Positions 32,568 to 41,222 are shown, counted from the first letter of the stretch. The stretch: 41,701 bases of DNA from an uncultured Capnocytophaga sp. (GCF_938029845.1 NZ_CALHGG010000078.1:1-41701), one strand, 5' to 3'. Numbers and translations: made by a program. The notes: a model not told the origin generated them from the sequence alone.

Positions 32568-33860
32568 CTATAAATGTCCGTCAGCTTCAGGAAGTATACC
32601 CTTTACATCGTAGAGGATACTATGAGGCTTTCTTAGCTCTTTCCAAGGCAGAGAAAGGAACTCCTTATGGGCAACAGCCAGTACAATGGCATCGTATGGT
32701 AGCTCCTTAGGTAAGGTTGTTAGGGAGCGAATTTGGTGTTCTTCCCATACTTCTTCTGGGTGTGCCCAAGGGTCATATACGGTGACTTGGGTGTGGAAAG
32801 CCTCTAATTGGCGTACCACATCGGTAACTTTAGTGTTGCGTACATCGGGGCAATTCTCCTTGAAGGTGATACCCAGTACAAGGATACGTGCTCCATGAAT
32901 AGGGATTTCACGGGAGATCATCAACTTAATAACTTGATCAGCTACATACTTGCCCATAGAATCGTTCATACGGCGACCTGCTAAGATGATCTCGGGGTGG
33001 TAACCTACCTCTTGAGCTTTTTGAGCTAAGTAATAGGGATCTACCCCTGTACAATGGCCTCCTACAAGACCTGGAGAGAATTGCAAGAAATTCCACTTGG
33101 TTCCTGCCGCTTCCAATACTGCTTGTACATTAATATCCAACAAATTACATATTTTTGCCAATTCATTGACAAAAGCAATATTGATATCTCGTTGTGAGTT
33201 CTCTATTACCTTAGCAGCTTCGGCTACTTTGATAGAGGGAGCCAAGTGGGTGCCAGCCTCAATTACCGATTGGTAGAGGGCATTGACCTTTTGTGCGGTC
33301 TCTGGGGTGGAACCAGAGGTGATTTTTAGAATATGTGCCACTGTATGGAGCTTATCCCCAGGGTTGATGCGTTCAGGGGAATAACCTACGAAAAAGTCTT
33401 GGTTGAACTTCAGTCCTGAGACCTGTTCCAAGATAGGTACACATTCTTCTTCGGTACAACCTGGATATACGGTAGATTCGTAGATGACGATATCTCCTGC
33501 TTTGAGGTATTTGCCTACAACCTCACTGGCTGAGTGTAGGGGGGCAAGTAGTGGTCTATGGTGCTTATCCACAGGGGTAGGCACCGTAACAATGAAGTAG
33601 TTACACTGTGCTAAGTCATCGGGGTTATGGGTACAGAAAAGACCTATTTGTCCCTTAGTAAGAGTGGGGTTTGTTGGGGTTAAGACTTCTTGTAATAGGT
33701 TTTTTTCTACCTCAAGAGTAGTATCTTCCCCTCTTTGTAGGGCTTCCACACGTAAGGCTTTTTTGTCATAACCCACTACAGCATAGCGAGTAGCCAAGAG
33801 CCGAGCCAAGGGCAGACCTACATATCCAAGTCCAATGATAGCTATTTTAGGGGGATTCAT
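32568..33860 (-). CDS. Nucleotide-sugar dehydrogenase (VipA/TviB type, UDP-HexNAc)
   Basis: A 430-residue cytosolic enzyme that oxidises C6 of a UDP-sugar with two NAD. It has the N-terminal Rossmann motif GLGYVGLPLA (11-20), PTPVDKHHRPLLAPL, YESTVYPGCTEEECVP, the catalytic GGHC with Cys270, and the C-terminal domain ITFKENCPDVRNTKV. The sequence is closest to the TviB/VipA group acting on UDP-GlcNAc or UDP-GalNAc, used for acidic sugars in capsules or LPS. No other polysaccharide genes are nearby. It lies 25 nt downstream of ftsK and may be co-transcribed with it. Confidence 0.88.
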   Translation of the reverse strand: MNPPKIAIIGLGYVGLPLARLLATRYAVVGYDKKALRVEALQRGEDTTLEVEKNLLQEVLTPTNPTLTKGQIGLFCTHNPDDLAQCNYFIVTVPTPVDKHHRPLLAPLHSASEVVGKYLKAGDIVIYESTVYPGCTEEECVPILEQVSGLKFNQDFFVGYSPERINPGDKLHTVAHILKITSGSTPETAQKVNALYQSVIEAGTHLAPSIKVAEAAKVIENSQRDINIAFVNELAKICNLLDINVQAVLEAAGTKWNFLQFSPGLVGGHCTGVDPYYLAQKAQEVGYHPEIILAGRRMNDSMGKYVADQVIKLMISREIPIHGARILVLGITFKENCPDVRNTKVTDVVRQLEAFHTQVTVYDPWAHPEEVWEEHQIRSLTTLPKELPYDAIVLAVAHKEFLSLPWKELRKPHSILYDVKGILPEADGHL

Positions 33861-33885
33861 TGTGTCTTTTGCTTAATTTATTCTG

Positions 33886-36321
33886 TTATATACCTTTTTC
33901 GTCTAAAAATTGTTGTAGGGAGATAAGGTCAGGGAAATTCACATCACGTGCCTTGCTACCCTTATTGGCACCTACGATACCGAGCACTTCCAACTGATCC
34001 ATGATACGGCCGGCACGCGCAAAACCTACCTCTAACTTACGTTGTAGCATGGAGGTAGACCCCAATTGACTATTCACAATAAGTTCAGCAGCATCTCTCA
34101 GTAGGGGGTCTTTCTTACTCATATCTACGTCAACAATACCATTTTCGCCTCCTTCACCCACATATTCGGGGAGTAAGAAGGCATCGGGATAACCACGTTG
34201 GGCACCAATGAAGTTAGCAATACGCTCTACCTCAGGGGTATCTACGAAAGCACATTGGATACGTATTAGGTCATTGCCTTGCGTATAGAGCATGTCTCCC
34301 TTACCGATAAGTCGTTGGGCACCAGGGCCATCCAAAATGGTCTTGGAGTCAATGGACTGTGATACCTTGAAGGCTACACGGGCAGGGAAATTCGCCTTAA
34401 TAAGCCCTGTAATCACATTCACTGAAGGTCGTTGAGTAGCGATGATTAGGTGGATACCTACGGCACGTGCTAGCTGTGCCAAGCGAGCAATAGGAAGCTC
34501 TACTTCCTTGCCTGCTGTCATGATAAGATCGGCAAACTCATCTACCACTAGGACTATATACGGCAAGAACCTATGACCATCATTAGGGTTGAGCAGTCGA
34601 GACTTGAACTTCGTATTGTATTCCTTGATATTGCGCACCATAGCATCTTTCAGCAAGGAATATCGGTTGTCCATCTCTATACAGAGAGAGTTGAGGGTAT
34701 TGACAACTTTGGTGGTATCGGTGATAATAGCTTCTTCACTATCAGGAAGTTTAGCTAAGTAATGTTTCTCTATCTTATTGTAGAGGGTAAGCTCCACTTT
34801 TTTAGGGTCTACAAGGACAAATTTTACCTCAGCAGGGTGTTTTTTGTAGAGTAGGGAAGTAAGTACGGCATTAAGCCCTACTGATTTTCCTTGTCCTGTA
34901 GCACCTGCCATAAGCATGTGAGGCATTTTGGCTAAGTCGGCTACGAAAGTCTCATTGCTAATGGTTTTCCCAAAAGCAATAGGTAGCTCCATTTCTGCTT
35001 TTTGAAAATTAACCGAACTGATGACAGATCGCATAGGTACCATGGCAGGATGCTTATTAGGCACTTCTATACCGACAGTCCCTTTCCCTGGAATAGGAGC
35101 AATGATACGAATCCCTAAGGCTGCCAAGGAGAGCGCTATGTCGTCTTCCAAGCTTTTGATCTTGGAGATACGTACGCCAGGGGCAGGAGCTATTTCATAG
35201 AGGGTAACAGTAGGCCCTATCACAGCGGTAATACGTGAGATGTCTATTTTGTAGTCACGTAAGGTCTGAATAATGGTGTTTTTGTTTTCCTCCAATTCCT
35301 CATCATTGCGCACTACGCCTGCATCTTTGTATTCCTTGAGCAGGTCTATAGGAGGGAATTGGTAAGACTTGAGTTCCAAGGTAGGATCGAACTCGCCAAA
35401 GTCTTCTACCAAGCGGCGAGCTACATCTTCAGGATTAACAGTTTCTTCTTGCTTGATTTCCACCTTGAAAGCACTATCCTCTTCCTCTTCTACTGAGGGA
35501 GTAGCCTCTGGAGTCAGGGGTTCTTCAGGGTGTAAGCGTGGAATGTCATCTCGGTGCGTATAGACATCTATCTTTTCGTCAGTAGCTTGACCATCTTCGC
35601 TTTCTTGAAAGCCTGTTGGGTCAGGGGCAAAGGACTCCTCTCCTGCTGGAGGGGTTTCCGTAGGGGTTAAGGGGACAATTTTACCCTTAAGGGGAGTGGA
35701 AAAAGAGGGTTTTTTATGGTTTTTAATCCAGTTATTACTTGTATCTATTGAATCTTTGATCTTATCAGGGGTGATGTGGAATTTTCTAACAAGATATACA
35801 CAAAGTATAGCTAGCAACACCAAGGCAGTACCTAAATGCCCTATGTAATCGCTTAGGAAGGCATTGAGTTCATACCCGCCTATACCACTGAGAATGGTAG
35901 CATCGGATGAGAAAAAGCCAAAGGAAACCGAAAGAAAGAGCATCCACAATATCCCCCAAAACCACTTGTTGAGCATCTTGGTCTTAGTATCCAAAATGAG
36001 TTTTAAGGCTGTAAGAGTCAAAAGAGAAAGCGGAATAAAAGTAGCTATCCCAAAGCCTCTGTATATGAAAAGGTTACCCACGTAAGCCCCTATCTTGTTG
36101 AGGATATTCTGTGGTCGTACATTCCTGTCAGCAAACTCGCTTAGGATACTTTGATCAGCCTGCCAAGTGAAGATAAAGGAGATAAAAGAGGCACAAAGCG
36201 CAAAACATACAAAAAGAAGAATCACCCCTATAGAGACTTTTCGCTCCAATAGGGTATTTCGCTTGCCTTTGTTCTCTTTTCCTTTCTCTTTCTCAGTCTC
36301 TGGGGATTTGGTTTTTGCCAT
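33886..36321 (-). CDS. ftsK: DNA translocase FtsK/SpoIIIE
   Basis: The septum-anchored motor that moves chromosome termini and helps resolve dimers. The 811 residues show four hydrophobic N-terminal helices (within about 25-185), an acidic Pro/Glu-rich linker (about 200-340), the RecA-like motor with Walker A GATGQGKSV (from G473) and Walker B YIVLVVDEFADL, and the C-terminal gamma winged helix (about 745-811, SMLQRKLEVGFARAGRIMDQLE) that reads KOPS-type sites. The ATG at 36321 (MAKTK) is preferred over one four codons upstream. A -7 element lies 35 nt before it. The 19-bp inverted heptad array sits just upstream of that promoter. Confidence 0.95.
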   Translation of the reverse strand: MAKTKSPETEKEKGKENKGKRNTLLERKVSIGVILLFVCFALCASFISFIFTWQADQSILSEFADRNVRPQNILNKIGAYVGNLFIYRGFGIATFIPLSLLTLTALKLILDTKTKMLNKWFWGILWMLFLSVSFGFFSSDATILSGIGGYELNAFLSDYIGHLGTALVLLAILCVYLVRKFHITPDKIKDSIDTSNNWIKNHKKPSFSTPLKGKIVPLTPTETPPAGEESFAPDPTGFQESEDGQATDEKIDVYTHRDDIPRLHPEEPLTPEATPSVEEEEDSAFKVEIKQEETVNPEDVARRLVEDFGEFDPTLELKSYQFPPIDLLKEYKDAGVVRNDEELEENKNTIIQTLRDYKIDISRITAVIGPTVTLYEIAPAPGVRISKIKSLEDDIALSLAALGIRIIAPIPGKGTVGIEVPNKHPAMVPMRSVISSVNFQKAEMELPIAFGKTISNETFVADLAKMPHMLMAGATGQGKSVGLNAVLTSLLYKKHPAEVKFVLVDPKKVELTLYNKIEKHYLAKLPDSEEAIITDTTKVVNTLNSLCIEMDNRYSLLKDAMVRNIKEYNTKFKSRLLNPNDGHRFLPYIVLVVDEFADLIMTAGKEVELPIARLAQLARAVGIHLIIATQRPSVNVITGLIKANFPARVAFKVSQSIDSKTILDGPGAQRLIGKGDMLYTQGNDLIRIQCAFVDTPEVERIANFIGAQRGYPDAFLLPEYVGEGGENGIVDVDMSKKDPLLRDAAELIVNSQLGSTSMLQRKLEVGFARAGRIMDQLEVLGIVGANKGSKARDVNFPDLISLQQFLDEKGI

Positions 36322-36355
36322 GATTATGGACACATCTTAAGTTAAAAAACAGCTG

Positions 36356-36363
36356 CAAAAATA
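36356..36363 (-). promoter_or_regulatory. ftsK promoter -7 element
   Basis: TATTTTTG on the minus strand, 35 nt before the ftsK ATG. The region where the -33 element belongs is occupied by heptad array. Confidence 0.6.
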
Positions 36364-36370
36364 CGAAAAT

Positions 36371-36440
36371 AATGACAAGTGACAAGTGACAAGTAACAAA
36401 TCTTTTTAACAACAAAATTAGTCACTTGTCACTTGTCATC
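36371..36440. repeat. Inverted heptanucleotide array between purM and ftsK
   Basis: Plus-strand units at 36371, 36378, 36385 and 36392 (AATGACA, AGTGACA twice, AGTAACA) face inverted units from 36420 to 36440. The arms 36372-36390 and 36421-36439 are perfect 19-bp complements around a 30-nt loop. Transcripts from purM would read the inverted arm first and could form this hairpin. Confidence 0.85.
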
Positions 36441-36456
36441 GGTCTTTGGTTATTCC

Positions 36457-37626
36457 TTATTGGTAATTGAAAATGCCGTATTCGCTTTGTATAGTAACCT
36501 TTTTATGGTCTGATTTCTCTACACGGCCTACGATTTGGGCGTCTATATGGAAAGATTGGGAGATACGGATAATATCGGCTGCAATCCTTTCAGGGACATA
36601 GAGTTCCATACGGTGTCCACAGTTGAACACCTGATACATTTCTTTCCAATTGGTTTTAGATTCTTCTTGAATGAGTTGGAAGAGGGGAGGCACAGGGAAG
36701 AGGTTATCCTTGATAACGTGTAGGTTATCTATGAAATGTAGGATTTTCGTTTGGGCGCCTCCGCTACAGTGTACCATGCCATGAATATCAGTAGGACTGT
36801 ATTGGGAGAGGATTTGCTTAATCACAGGAGCATAGGTGCGGGTAGGAGAGAGCACTAGCAGACCAGCATTGAGCGGGCTATCAGTCACTGTATCGCAGAG
36901 GTTTTTGCCTCCTGTATAGACTACTTCCTCAGGGAGTCCACGATCATAGCTTTCAGGGTATTTCTCTGCCAAGACCTTAGAAAATACATCATGTCGTGCC
37001 GAAGTAAGTCCATTGCTGCCCATGCCGCCATTATAGCTCTTCTCATAAGTAGCTTGTCCGAAAGAGGCCAAACCTACGATAACGTCTCCTGCTTCAATAC
37101 GTGCATTGTCGATCACTTGACTGCGCTTGATACGCGCTGTAACGGTGGAATCTACAATAATGGTACGTACTAGGTCACCTACATCAGCGGTTTCACCCCC
37201 TGTGGAGTGAATGGTAACTCCATATTGTCCCAACTCCTTGATGAGTTCTTCAGTACCCCCTATAATAGCTGCAATCACTTCCCCAGGGATGAGCCTTTTG
37301 TTACGACCAATAGTAGAGGAAAGTAGGATATTGTCGGTAATTCCTACACAGAGGAGGTCATCAATATTCATAATTAGGGCGTCCTGAGCGATGCCCTTCC
37401 ATACAGAGAGATCACCCGTTTCCTTCCAATACATATAAGCGAGGGAGGACTTAGTGCCAGCCCCATCGGCATGCATCACAAGGCAGTATTGGTCATCTCC
37501 ACTTAAGTAATCAGGGATAATCTTACAAAAGGCTTTAGGGAAGAGTCCCTTATCAATATTCTTAATAGCGTTGTGAACCTCCTCTTTGGTAGCAGAGACC
37601 CCACGCATGGCGTATCGGTTGTCCAT
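36457..37626 (-). CDS. purM: Phosphoribosylformylglycinamidine cyclo-ligase (AIR synthase), Bacteroidota type
   Basis: Catalyses ATP-dependent ring closure of FGAM to AIR in purine synthesis. The 389 residues show the PurM/AIRS pattern: HADGAGTKSSLAYMYW, QDALIMNIDDLLCVG, GEVIAAIIGGTEEL, IHSTGGETADVGDLV, and the C-terminal MVHCSGGAQTKILHF. Bacteroidota PurM is longer than the roughly 345 residues of E. coli. The ATG at 37626 (MDNRYAMRGVS) is chosen; a TTG-started frame from 37665 overlaps the -7 element TACCTTTG and would lie upstream of transcription. No other pur gene is adjacent. Confidence 0.9.
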   Translation of the reverse strand: MDNRYAMRGVSATKEEVHNAIKNIDKGLFPKAFCKIIPDYLSGDDQYCLVMHADGAGTKSSLAYMYWKETGDLSVWKGIAQDALIMNIDDLLCVGITDNILLSSTIGRNKRLIPGEVIAAIIGGTEELIKELGQYGVTIHSTGGETADVGDLVRTIIVDSTVTARIKRSQVIDNARIEAGDVIVGLASFGQATYEKSYNGGMGSNGLTSARHDVFSKVLAEKYPESYDRGLPEEVVYTGGKNLCDTVTDSPLNAGLLVLSPTRTYAPVIKQILSQYSPTDIHGMVHCSGGAQTKILHFIDNLHVIKDNLFPVPPLFQLIQEESKTNWKEMYQVFNCGHRMELYVPERIAADIIRISQSFHIDAQIVGRVEKSDHKKVTIQSEYGIFNYQ

Positions 37627-37662
37627 CTGAAGTAATGGTTTTTTAGCGGTTTTTACAAGTGC

Positions 37663-37670
37663 CAAAGGTA
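37663..37670 (-). promoter_or_regulatory. purM promoter -7 element
   Basis: TACCTTTG on the minus strand, 37 nt before the purM ATG at 37626. It overlaps and excludes the alternative TTG start at 37665. Confidence 0.65.
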
Positions 37671-37693
37671 GTGAAAAAAGTTGATATAAAAAA

Positions 37694-37727
37694 CTTTTAC
37701 TTTTTACTTTTTACCTTTTACTTTTTT
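37694..37727. repeat. Heptanucleotide array (4 units, AGTAAAA type)
   Basis: Plus-strand blocks at 37694, 37701, 37708 and 37715 (cTTTTAC-like, 7 nt each), followed by a T-run; on the minus strand they read (A/G)GTAAAA. It lies between the divergent promoters of purM and the transglycosylase gene. Confidence 0.65.
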
Positions 37728-37730
37728 CTC

Positions 37731-37738
37731 TATCTTTG
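37731..37738 (+). promoter_or_regulatory. Promoter -7 element of the transglycosylase gene
   Basis: TATCTTTG on the plus strand, 79 nt before the ATG at 37817. The array at 37694-37727 occupies the -33 region. Confidence 0.55.
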
Positions 37739-37816
37739 TGCGCAGAAAAATGCCTTAATATTTTCTACTTGTATAATGGTAGAAAATAAGAACATGTATA
37801 ATATAAACTATTGAAA

Positions 37817-38776
37817 ATGAGTAAGTTTTTTTCTGTTTGTCAAAAGATATTCAGCGGAATAGGAGTGATTGCCATAGCGCTTTTGCTTATCAATGCGGTG
37901 GCTTCTCCTGCTGAAACGGAAGTGCCAACCCTTAGTGCGGACGACCCCATCATGGTAGAGGCGATTTCTGAAAGAGATAGCTTGCCTATGTATCAGATTC
38001 GTGCCTTTGACTTGCCTAAAAAGCTGGATTTCGCAGGTGAAGCGGTGCCATTACAGCTATCCGATGTCAGAGAACGTCTCGATAGGGAGCTGTTGGTCAA
38101 TGTATATTGGCAGTCCAATGGGCTATTGCTTATCAAGCGAGCACATAAGTTCTTCCCGATTATAGAGCCGATCTTACACAAATACGATATTCCTAACGAT
38201 TTCAAATACCTAGCTCTAATAGAAAGTGGTCTGACGAATGTGGTTTCTCCCTCAGGAGCAGCAGGCTTCTGGCAGTTTATGAAAAATACAGCTAAGGAGT
38301 ATAACTTGGAAATGGAGGATACGGTAGATGAGCGCTATCACTTGGAGAAAGCCACTGAGGCTGCTTGCTTGTATTTGAAAAAAGCCAAGGAGGAAATGGG
38401 TAGCTGGACACTCGCTGCCGCTGCTTACAATGCAGGAAAGGCAGGGATCCGTAACCAACTGAATAAGCAGGAGGTAAGTAGTTACTATGACCTACACCTG
38501 AACAATGAGACTAGCCGCTATGTATTCCGCATTTTGGCTATTAAGGAGATTATGAGAAATCCAAAGAAGTACGGATTCAACTATAAGCAAGATCAGCTAT
38601 ATAGCTTGGAACCTGTACAATATATCACAGTGGATTCTACTATTACCAACTTAGCAAGTTTCGCTAAGCGTTATAAAACCAATTACAAGACAATACGCCT
38701 ACTGAATCCTTGGATAAGAGATTTTTCTCTCCAAAACAAGTCAGGGAAGACCTATGTAATCAAAGTACCTAAATAA
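37817..38776 (+). CDS. Membrane-bound lytic transglycosylase, MltD-like (SLT + LysM)
   Basis: A 319-residue envelope enzyme that cleaves peptidoglycan glycan strands. One N-terminal hydrophobic helix (IFSGIGVIAIALLLINAVA) serves as anchor or signal. The SLT domain (about 105-240) has the catalytic Glu136 in LALIESGL, followed by SPSGAAGFWQFM and AAAYNAGKAGI, which are hallmarks of family-1 transglycosylases. The C-terminus (about 263-319, TNLASFAKRYKTNYKTIRLLNP, in part) is a LysM-type peptidoglycan-binding module. The ATG at 37817 is used; a TTG two codons upstream opens the longer frame. A heptad array begins on the last base of its stop codon. Confidence 0.9.
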   Translation: MSKFFSVCQKIFSGIGVIAIALLLINAVASPAETEVPTLSADDPIMVEAISERDSLPMYQIRAFDLPKKLDFAGEAVPLQLSDVRERLDRELLVNVYWQSNGLLLIKRAHKFFPIIEPILHKYDIPNDFKYLALIESGLTNVVSPSGAAGFWQFMKNTAKEYNLEMEDTVDERYHLEKATEAACLYLKKAKEEMGSWTLAAAAYNAGKAGIRNQLNKQEVSSYYDLHLNNETSRYVFRILAIKEIMRNPKKYGFNYKQDQLYSLEPVQYITVDSTITNLASFAKRYKTNYKTIRLLNPWIRDFSLQNKSGKTYVIKVPK

Positions 38777-38817
38777 GTGGTTAGTGATCAGTTGTTAGTG
38801 GTTAGAGGTTAGTTTAT
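38776..38817. repeat. Heptanucleotide array starting on the stop codon
   Basis: Six plus-strand units start at 38776, 38783, 38790, 38797, 38804 and 38811 (AGTGGTT, AGTGATC, AGTTGTT, AGTGGTT, AGAGGTT, AGTTTAT). The first A is the last base of the transglycosylase stop codon. Confidence 0.75.
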
Positions 38818-38859
38818 GACAACTTTTCACCCACATACCCAGCTCCAAGTATTCGCTGG

Positions 38860-38915
38860 CTTTACTTTTCATTCTTCACTATACACTTTTCACTTTTTAT
38901 TTTTCATTTTTCACT
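38860..38915. repeat. Inverted heptanucleotide array before the LolD-type gene (8 units)
   Basis: Eight 7-nt units from 38860 to 38915 read on the minus strand as AGTGAAA, AATGAAA, AATAAAA, AGTGAAA, AGTGTAT, AGTGAAG, AATGAAA and AGTAAAG. The array ends 4 nt before the TTG start of the ABC gene and is the inverted partner of 38776-38817. Confidence 0.8.
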
Positions 38916-38919
38916 CATT

Positions 38920-39582
38920 TTGATAACAGCAACTAATATACATAAGAAATTTGGCCAAGTAGAGATACTCAAAGGGGTAGATATCCAAGTGGAGAAAGCC
39001 CAAGTGGTCTCTATAGTGGGGGCTTCAGGGGCGGGGAAAACCACTCTATTACACATTCTCGGTACACTCGATACTATGACAGAAGTCGAGGGGAGCAGTC
39101 TTATTATCAATGGAATAGATGTTAGAAAGCTCTCGGCTAAGAAGCTAGCACAATTCCGCAATGAGCATATAGGGTTTATATTCCAGTTTCACCAACTCCT
39201 GCCTGAGTTTACTGCCTTGGAGAATGTTTGTATTCCTGCTTTTATAAAAGGGACAGCACGCCAAGCAGCCGAAAGTAGAGGAAAGGAATTATTGGACTAT
39301 TTAGGGCTTTCCCATAGGCTCTCTCATAAGCCTGATGCACTTTCAGGAGGAGAGCAGCAACGAGTAGCGGTAGCTCGCGCCCTAATGAACCAACCTGCGG
39401 TCATCTTTGCCGATGAGCCTAGTGGTAACCTTGATTCAGAGAGTGCCCAGCAGCTACACCAGTTATTTTTCTCCCTGCGAGACGCCTTTGAACAAACCTT
39501 TGTGATTGTAACCCACAATACCCAGTTGGCACAAATGGCTGATAAGACCTTTACTATGCAGGACGGAAGAATTAGTGACTAA
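38920..39582 (+). CDS. LolD/MacB-type ABC transporter ATP-binding protein
   Basis: A 220-residue ATPase with Walker [10 protein letters not shown] (about 33-41), Q-loop [18 protein letters not shown], signature [15 protein letters not shown], Walker [13 protein letters not shown] and H-loop VTHN. This is the LolD/FtsE/MacB subfamily, and the most likely role is lipoprotein release from the inner membrane with LolC/E-type permeases encoded elsewhere. No in-frame ATG is available upstream of the conserved start, so TTG at 38920 is taken as initiator. The gap before it is packed with heptad repeats right up to 4 nt from the start. Confidence 0.88.
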   Translation: MITATNIHKKFGQVEILKGVDIQVEKAQVVSIVGASGAGKTTLLHILGTLDTMTEVEGSSLIINGIDVRKLSAKKLAQFRNEHIGFIFQFHQLLPEFTALENVCIPAFIKGTARQAAESRGKELLDYLGLSHRLSHKPDALSGGEQQRVAVARALMNQPAVIFADEPSGNLDSESAQQLHQLFFSLRDAFEQTFVIVTHNTQLAQMADKTFTMQDGRISD

Positions 39583-39617
39583 ACACAAATCACTAACAAA
39601 AAAAATAGTGAAAAAAA

Positions 39618-39649
39618 TTTGGTAGTTTCAATAAAAGTTCGTTACTTTG
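39618..39649 (+). promoter_or_regulatory. Promoter of the rpmB-rpmG-DUF4295 operon
   Basis: TTTG at 39618-39621 and TTACTTTG at 39642-39649 (one mismatch to TAnnTTTG) with 20-nt spacing. The predicted leader is about 30 nt. Confidence 0.7.
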
Positions 39650-39684
39650 CACCCCGATAAAATAATGAACTAAAAAGTGATAAA

Positions 39685-39921
39685 ATGGCACAAGTTTGTG
39701 AATTGACAGGTAAAAAAGCAATGGGTGGAAACAATGTTTCTCACGCCATGAACAAAACAAAGAGAAAATTTAAAGCGAATTTGACAACCAAGCGTTTCTA
39801 TATTCCTGAAGAAGACCGATGGATTACCCTTCGCGTTTCAACAAGCGCTATCAAAACCATCAACAAAAAGGGAATTTCTGCAGTAATCAAAGAAGCTAAA
39901 AAGCAAGGATTTATTAAATAA
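39685..39921 (+). CDS. rpmB: 50S ribosomal protein bL28
   Basis: A 78-residue large-subunit protein. It has the family start [20 protein letters not shown], the basic core [11 protein letters not shown] and the ending [14 protein letters not shown]. Length is normal. It is the first gene of the operon rpmB-rpmG-DUF4295, with a 19-nt gap to rpmG. Confidence 0.97.
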   Translation: MAQVCELTGKKAMGGNNVSHAMNKTKRKFKANLTTKRFYIPEEDRWITLRVSTSAIKTINKKGISAVIKEAKKQGFIK

Positions 39922-39940
39922 CCTATAAAAATCATATACC

Positions 39941-40123
39941 ATGGCTAAAAAAGGAAATAGAATACAAGTAATCTTAGAATGTACTGAACATAAGGATTCT
40001 GGACTTCCAGGAACTTCAAGATATATTACTACTAAAAACAAAAAAAATACTCCAGATAGGTTGGAGCTTAAGAAATACAACCCTATCCTAAAGAGAGTTA
40101 CCGTTCATAAAGAAATTAAATAA
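39941..40123 (+). CDS. rpmG: 50S ribosomal protein bL33
   Basis: A 60-residue large-subunit protein: [39 protein letters not shown] and [12 protein letters not shown]. Only one Cys is present, so it is the zinc-free (C-minus) form. It sits between rpmB and the DUF4295 gene. Confidence 0.96.
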   Translation: MAKKGNRIQVILECTEHKDSGLPGTSRYITTKNKKNTPDRLELKKYNPILKRVTVHKEIK

Positions 40124-40131
40124 ATAATACT

Positions 40132-40284
40132 ATGGCAAAGAAGACAGTAGCAACTTTACAGGGTAAATCTAAGCGATTGACCAAAGTAATCAAAATGGTG
40201 AAATCACCTAAAACAGGTGCTTACACTTTCGTAGAAGGCGTAATGGCTCCTGAATTAGCAGAAGAATTCTTAAAAAAGAAATAA
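40132..40284 (+). CDS. DUF4295 family protein, Bacteroidota-specific ribosomal protein (bL38)
   Basis: A 50-residue basic protein starting AKKTVATLQGKSKRLTKV and ending APELAEEFLKKK, eight nt after rpmG. DUF4295 is found with rpmB-rpmG across Bacteroidota. From memory, a Flavobacterium johnsoniae ribosome structure identified such a protein as an extra subunit named bL38; I cannot verify that it is this family. Position and basic charge fit a ribosomal protein. In many relatives ftsY follows; here a terminator and a prephenate dehydrogenase gene do. Confidence 0.85.
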   Translation: MAKKTVATLQGKSKRLTKVIKMVKSPKTGAYTFVEGVMAPELAEEFLKKK

Positions 40285-40286
40285 GT

Positions 40287-40317
40287 AAGCCCCTTATAAG
40301 GGCTTTCTTATTTTTTA
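40287..40317 (+). terminator. Intrinsic terminator after the ribosomal-protein operon
   Basis: AAGCCC and GGGCTT arms surround a CTTATAA-type inner palindrome, followed by a T-rich tail (to 40317). It lies right after the DUF4295 stop codon. Confidence 0.75.
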
Positions 40318-40382
40318 GCTATAAAGATTATAACATAGCAGGCTATTCATAGTATGTGAGTAGTCTTTTTTTATTTCTAACC

Positions 40383-41222
40383 ATGAAAAAAGCAGTGATT
40401 ATAGGCTTAGGACTTATAGGAGGTTCCTTTGCCTTGGAACTTAAGAAACGCTTACAATATACCGTAGTGGGTATAGATAAGAATCCTCAGCACTTGCAGG
40501 AGGCTCTTGCCTTGGGGATCATATCCGAAGCAATTGATTACCCACAGATAGCCGATGCAGACCTTGTACTAGTGGCAGTTCCTGTGAATCGTATAGCACA
40601 AGTAGTCCATGAGGTATTAGACCATGTAGGGGAGAATACCCTAGTCATGGATGTAGGTTCAGTCAAAGAGTCTATCTGTAAGGAAGTAGCCCAACACCCG
40701 CGCCGCAGCCAGTTTGTTGCTGCACACCCTATGGCAGGTACTGAATACTCAGGCCCTCAGGCTGCCCTATATGACCTTTTTGACGGTAAGGTGATGGCCT
40801 TATGTGAGGTAGAGAAAAGTAATTGGAAGCTCTTGGATAGGGCTTTGGATATTAGCAAAGCGCTCAATATGAGGGTCAAGATGATGTCGCCTACAGATCA
40901 TGACCTTCATACAGCCTATGTCTCCCATTTATCCCACGTAAGCTCCTTTATGTTGGGTAAGACCGTATTGGAGATAGAAAAGGACGAAGCACAGATCTTT
41001 GATTTGGCTAGCACAGGTTTTGCCTCCACTGTGCGATTGGCAAAGAGCCACCCTCAAATGTGGACACCTATCTTCTTGGAAAACAAGACTAATGTACTCA
41101 AAGCTCTTACCGAGTACATCAAAAACTTAGAAAACTTCAAACATCTTCTCGAAACCGATCAAGCAGACGCTATTACTCAAAATATCAAAGAGGCAAACTA
41201 TATACGTAAAATACTGAAATAG
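40383..41222 (+). CDS. tyrA: Prephenate dehydrogenase
   Basis: NAD-dependent oxidative decarboxylation of prephenate to 4-hydroxyphenylpyruvate, for tyrosine synthesis. The 279 residues have the Rossmann motif GLGLIGGSFALELKK, the segment VMDVGSVKESI, the active-site AAHPMAGTEYSGP and the helical dimerisation domain (about 165-279) with HDLHTAYVSHLSHVSSFM. There is no ACT or chorismate-mutase domain. The ATG at 40383 is preferred over a GTG nine codons upstream. No other aromatic-amino-acid genes are adjacent. A heptad array starts on the AG of its TAG stop codon. Confidence 0.93.
   Translation: MKKAVIIGLGLIGGSFALELKKRLQYTVVGIDKNPQHLQEALALGIISEAIDYPQIADADLVLVAVPVNRIAQVVHEVLDHVGENTLVMDVGSVKESICKEVAQHPRRSQFVAAHPMAGTEYSGPQAALYDLFDGKVMALCEVEKSNWKLLDRALDISKALNMRVKMMSPTDHDLHTAYVSHLSHVSSFMLGKTVLEIEKDEAQIFDLASTGFASTVRLAKSHPQMWTPIFLENKTNVLKALTEYIKNLENFKHLLETDQADAITQNIKEANYIRKILK

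Noticed and set aside
37627..37665. Earlier TTG start for purM
   Set aside because: The TTG lies inside the -7 element TACCTTTG, upstream of the predicted transcription start.
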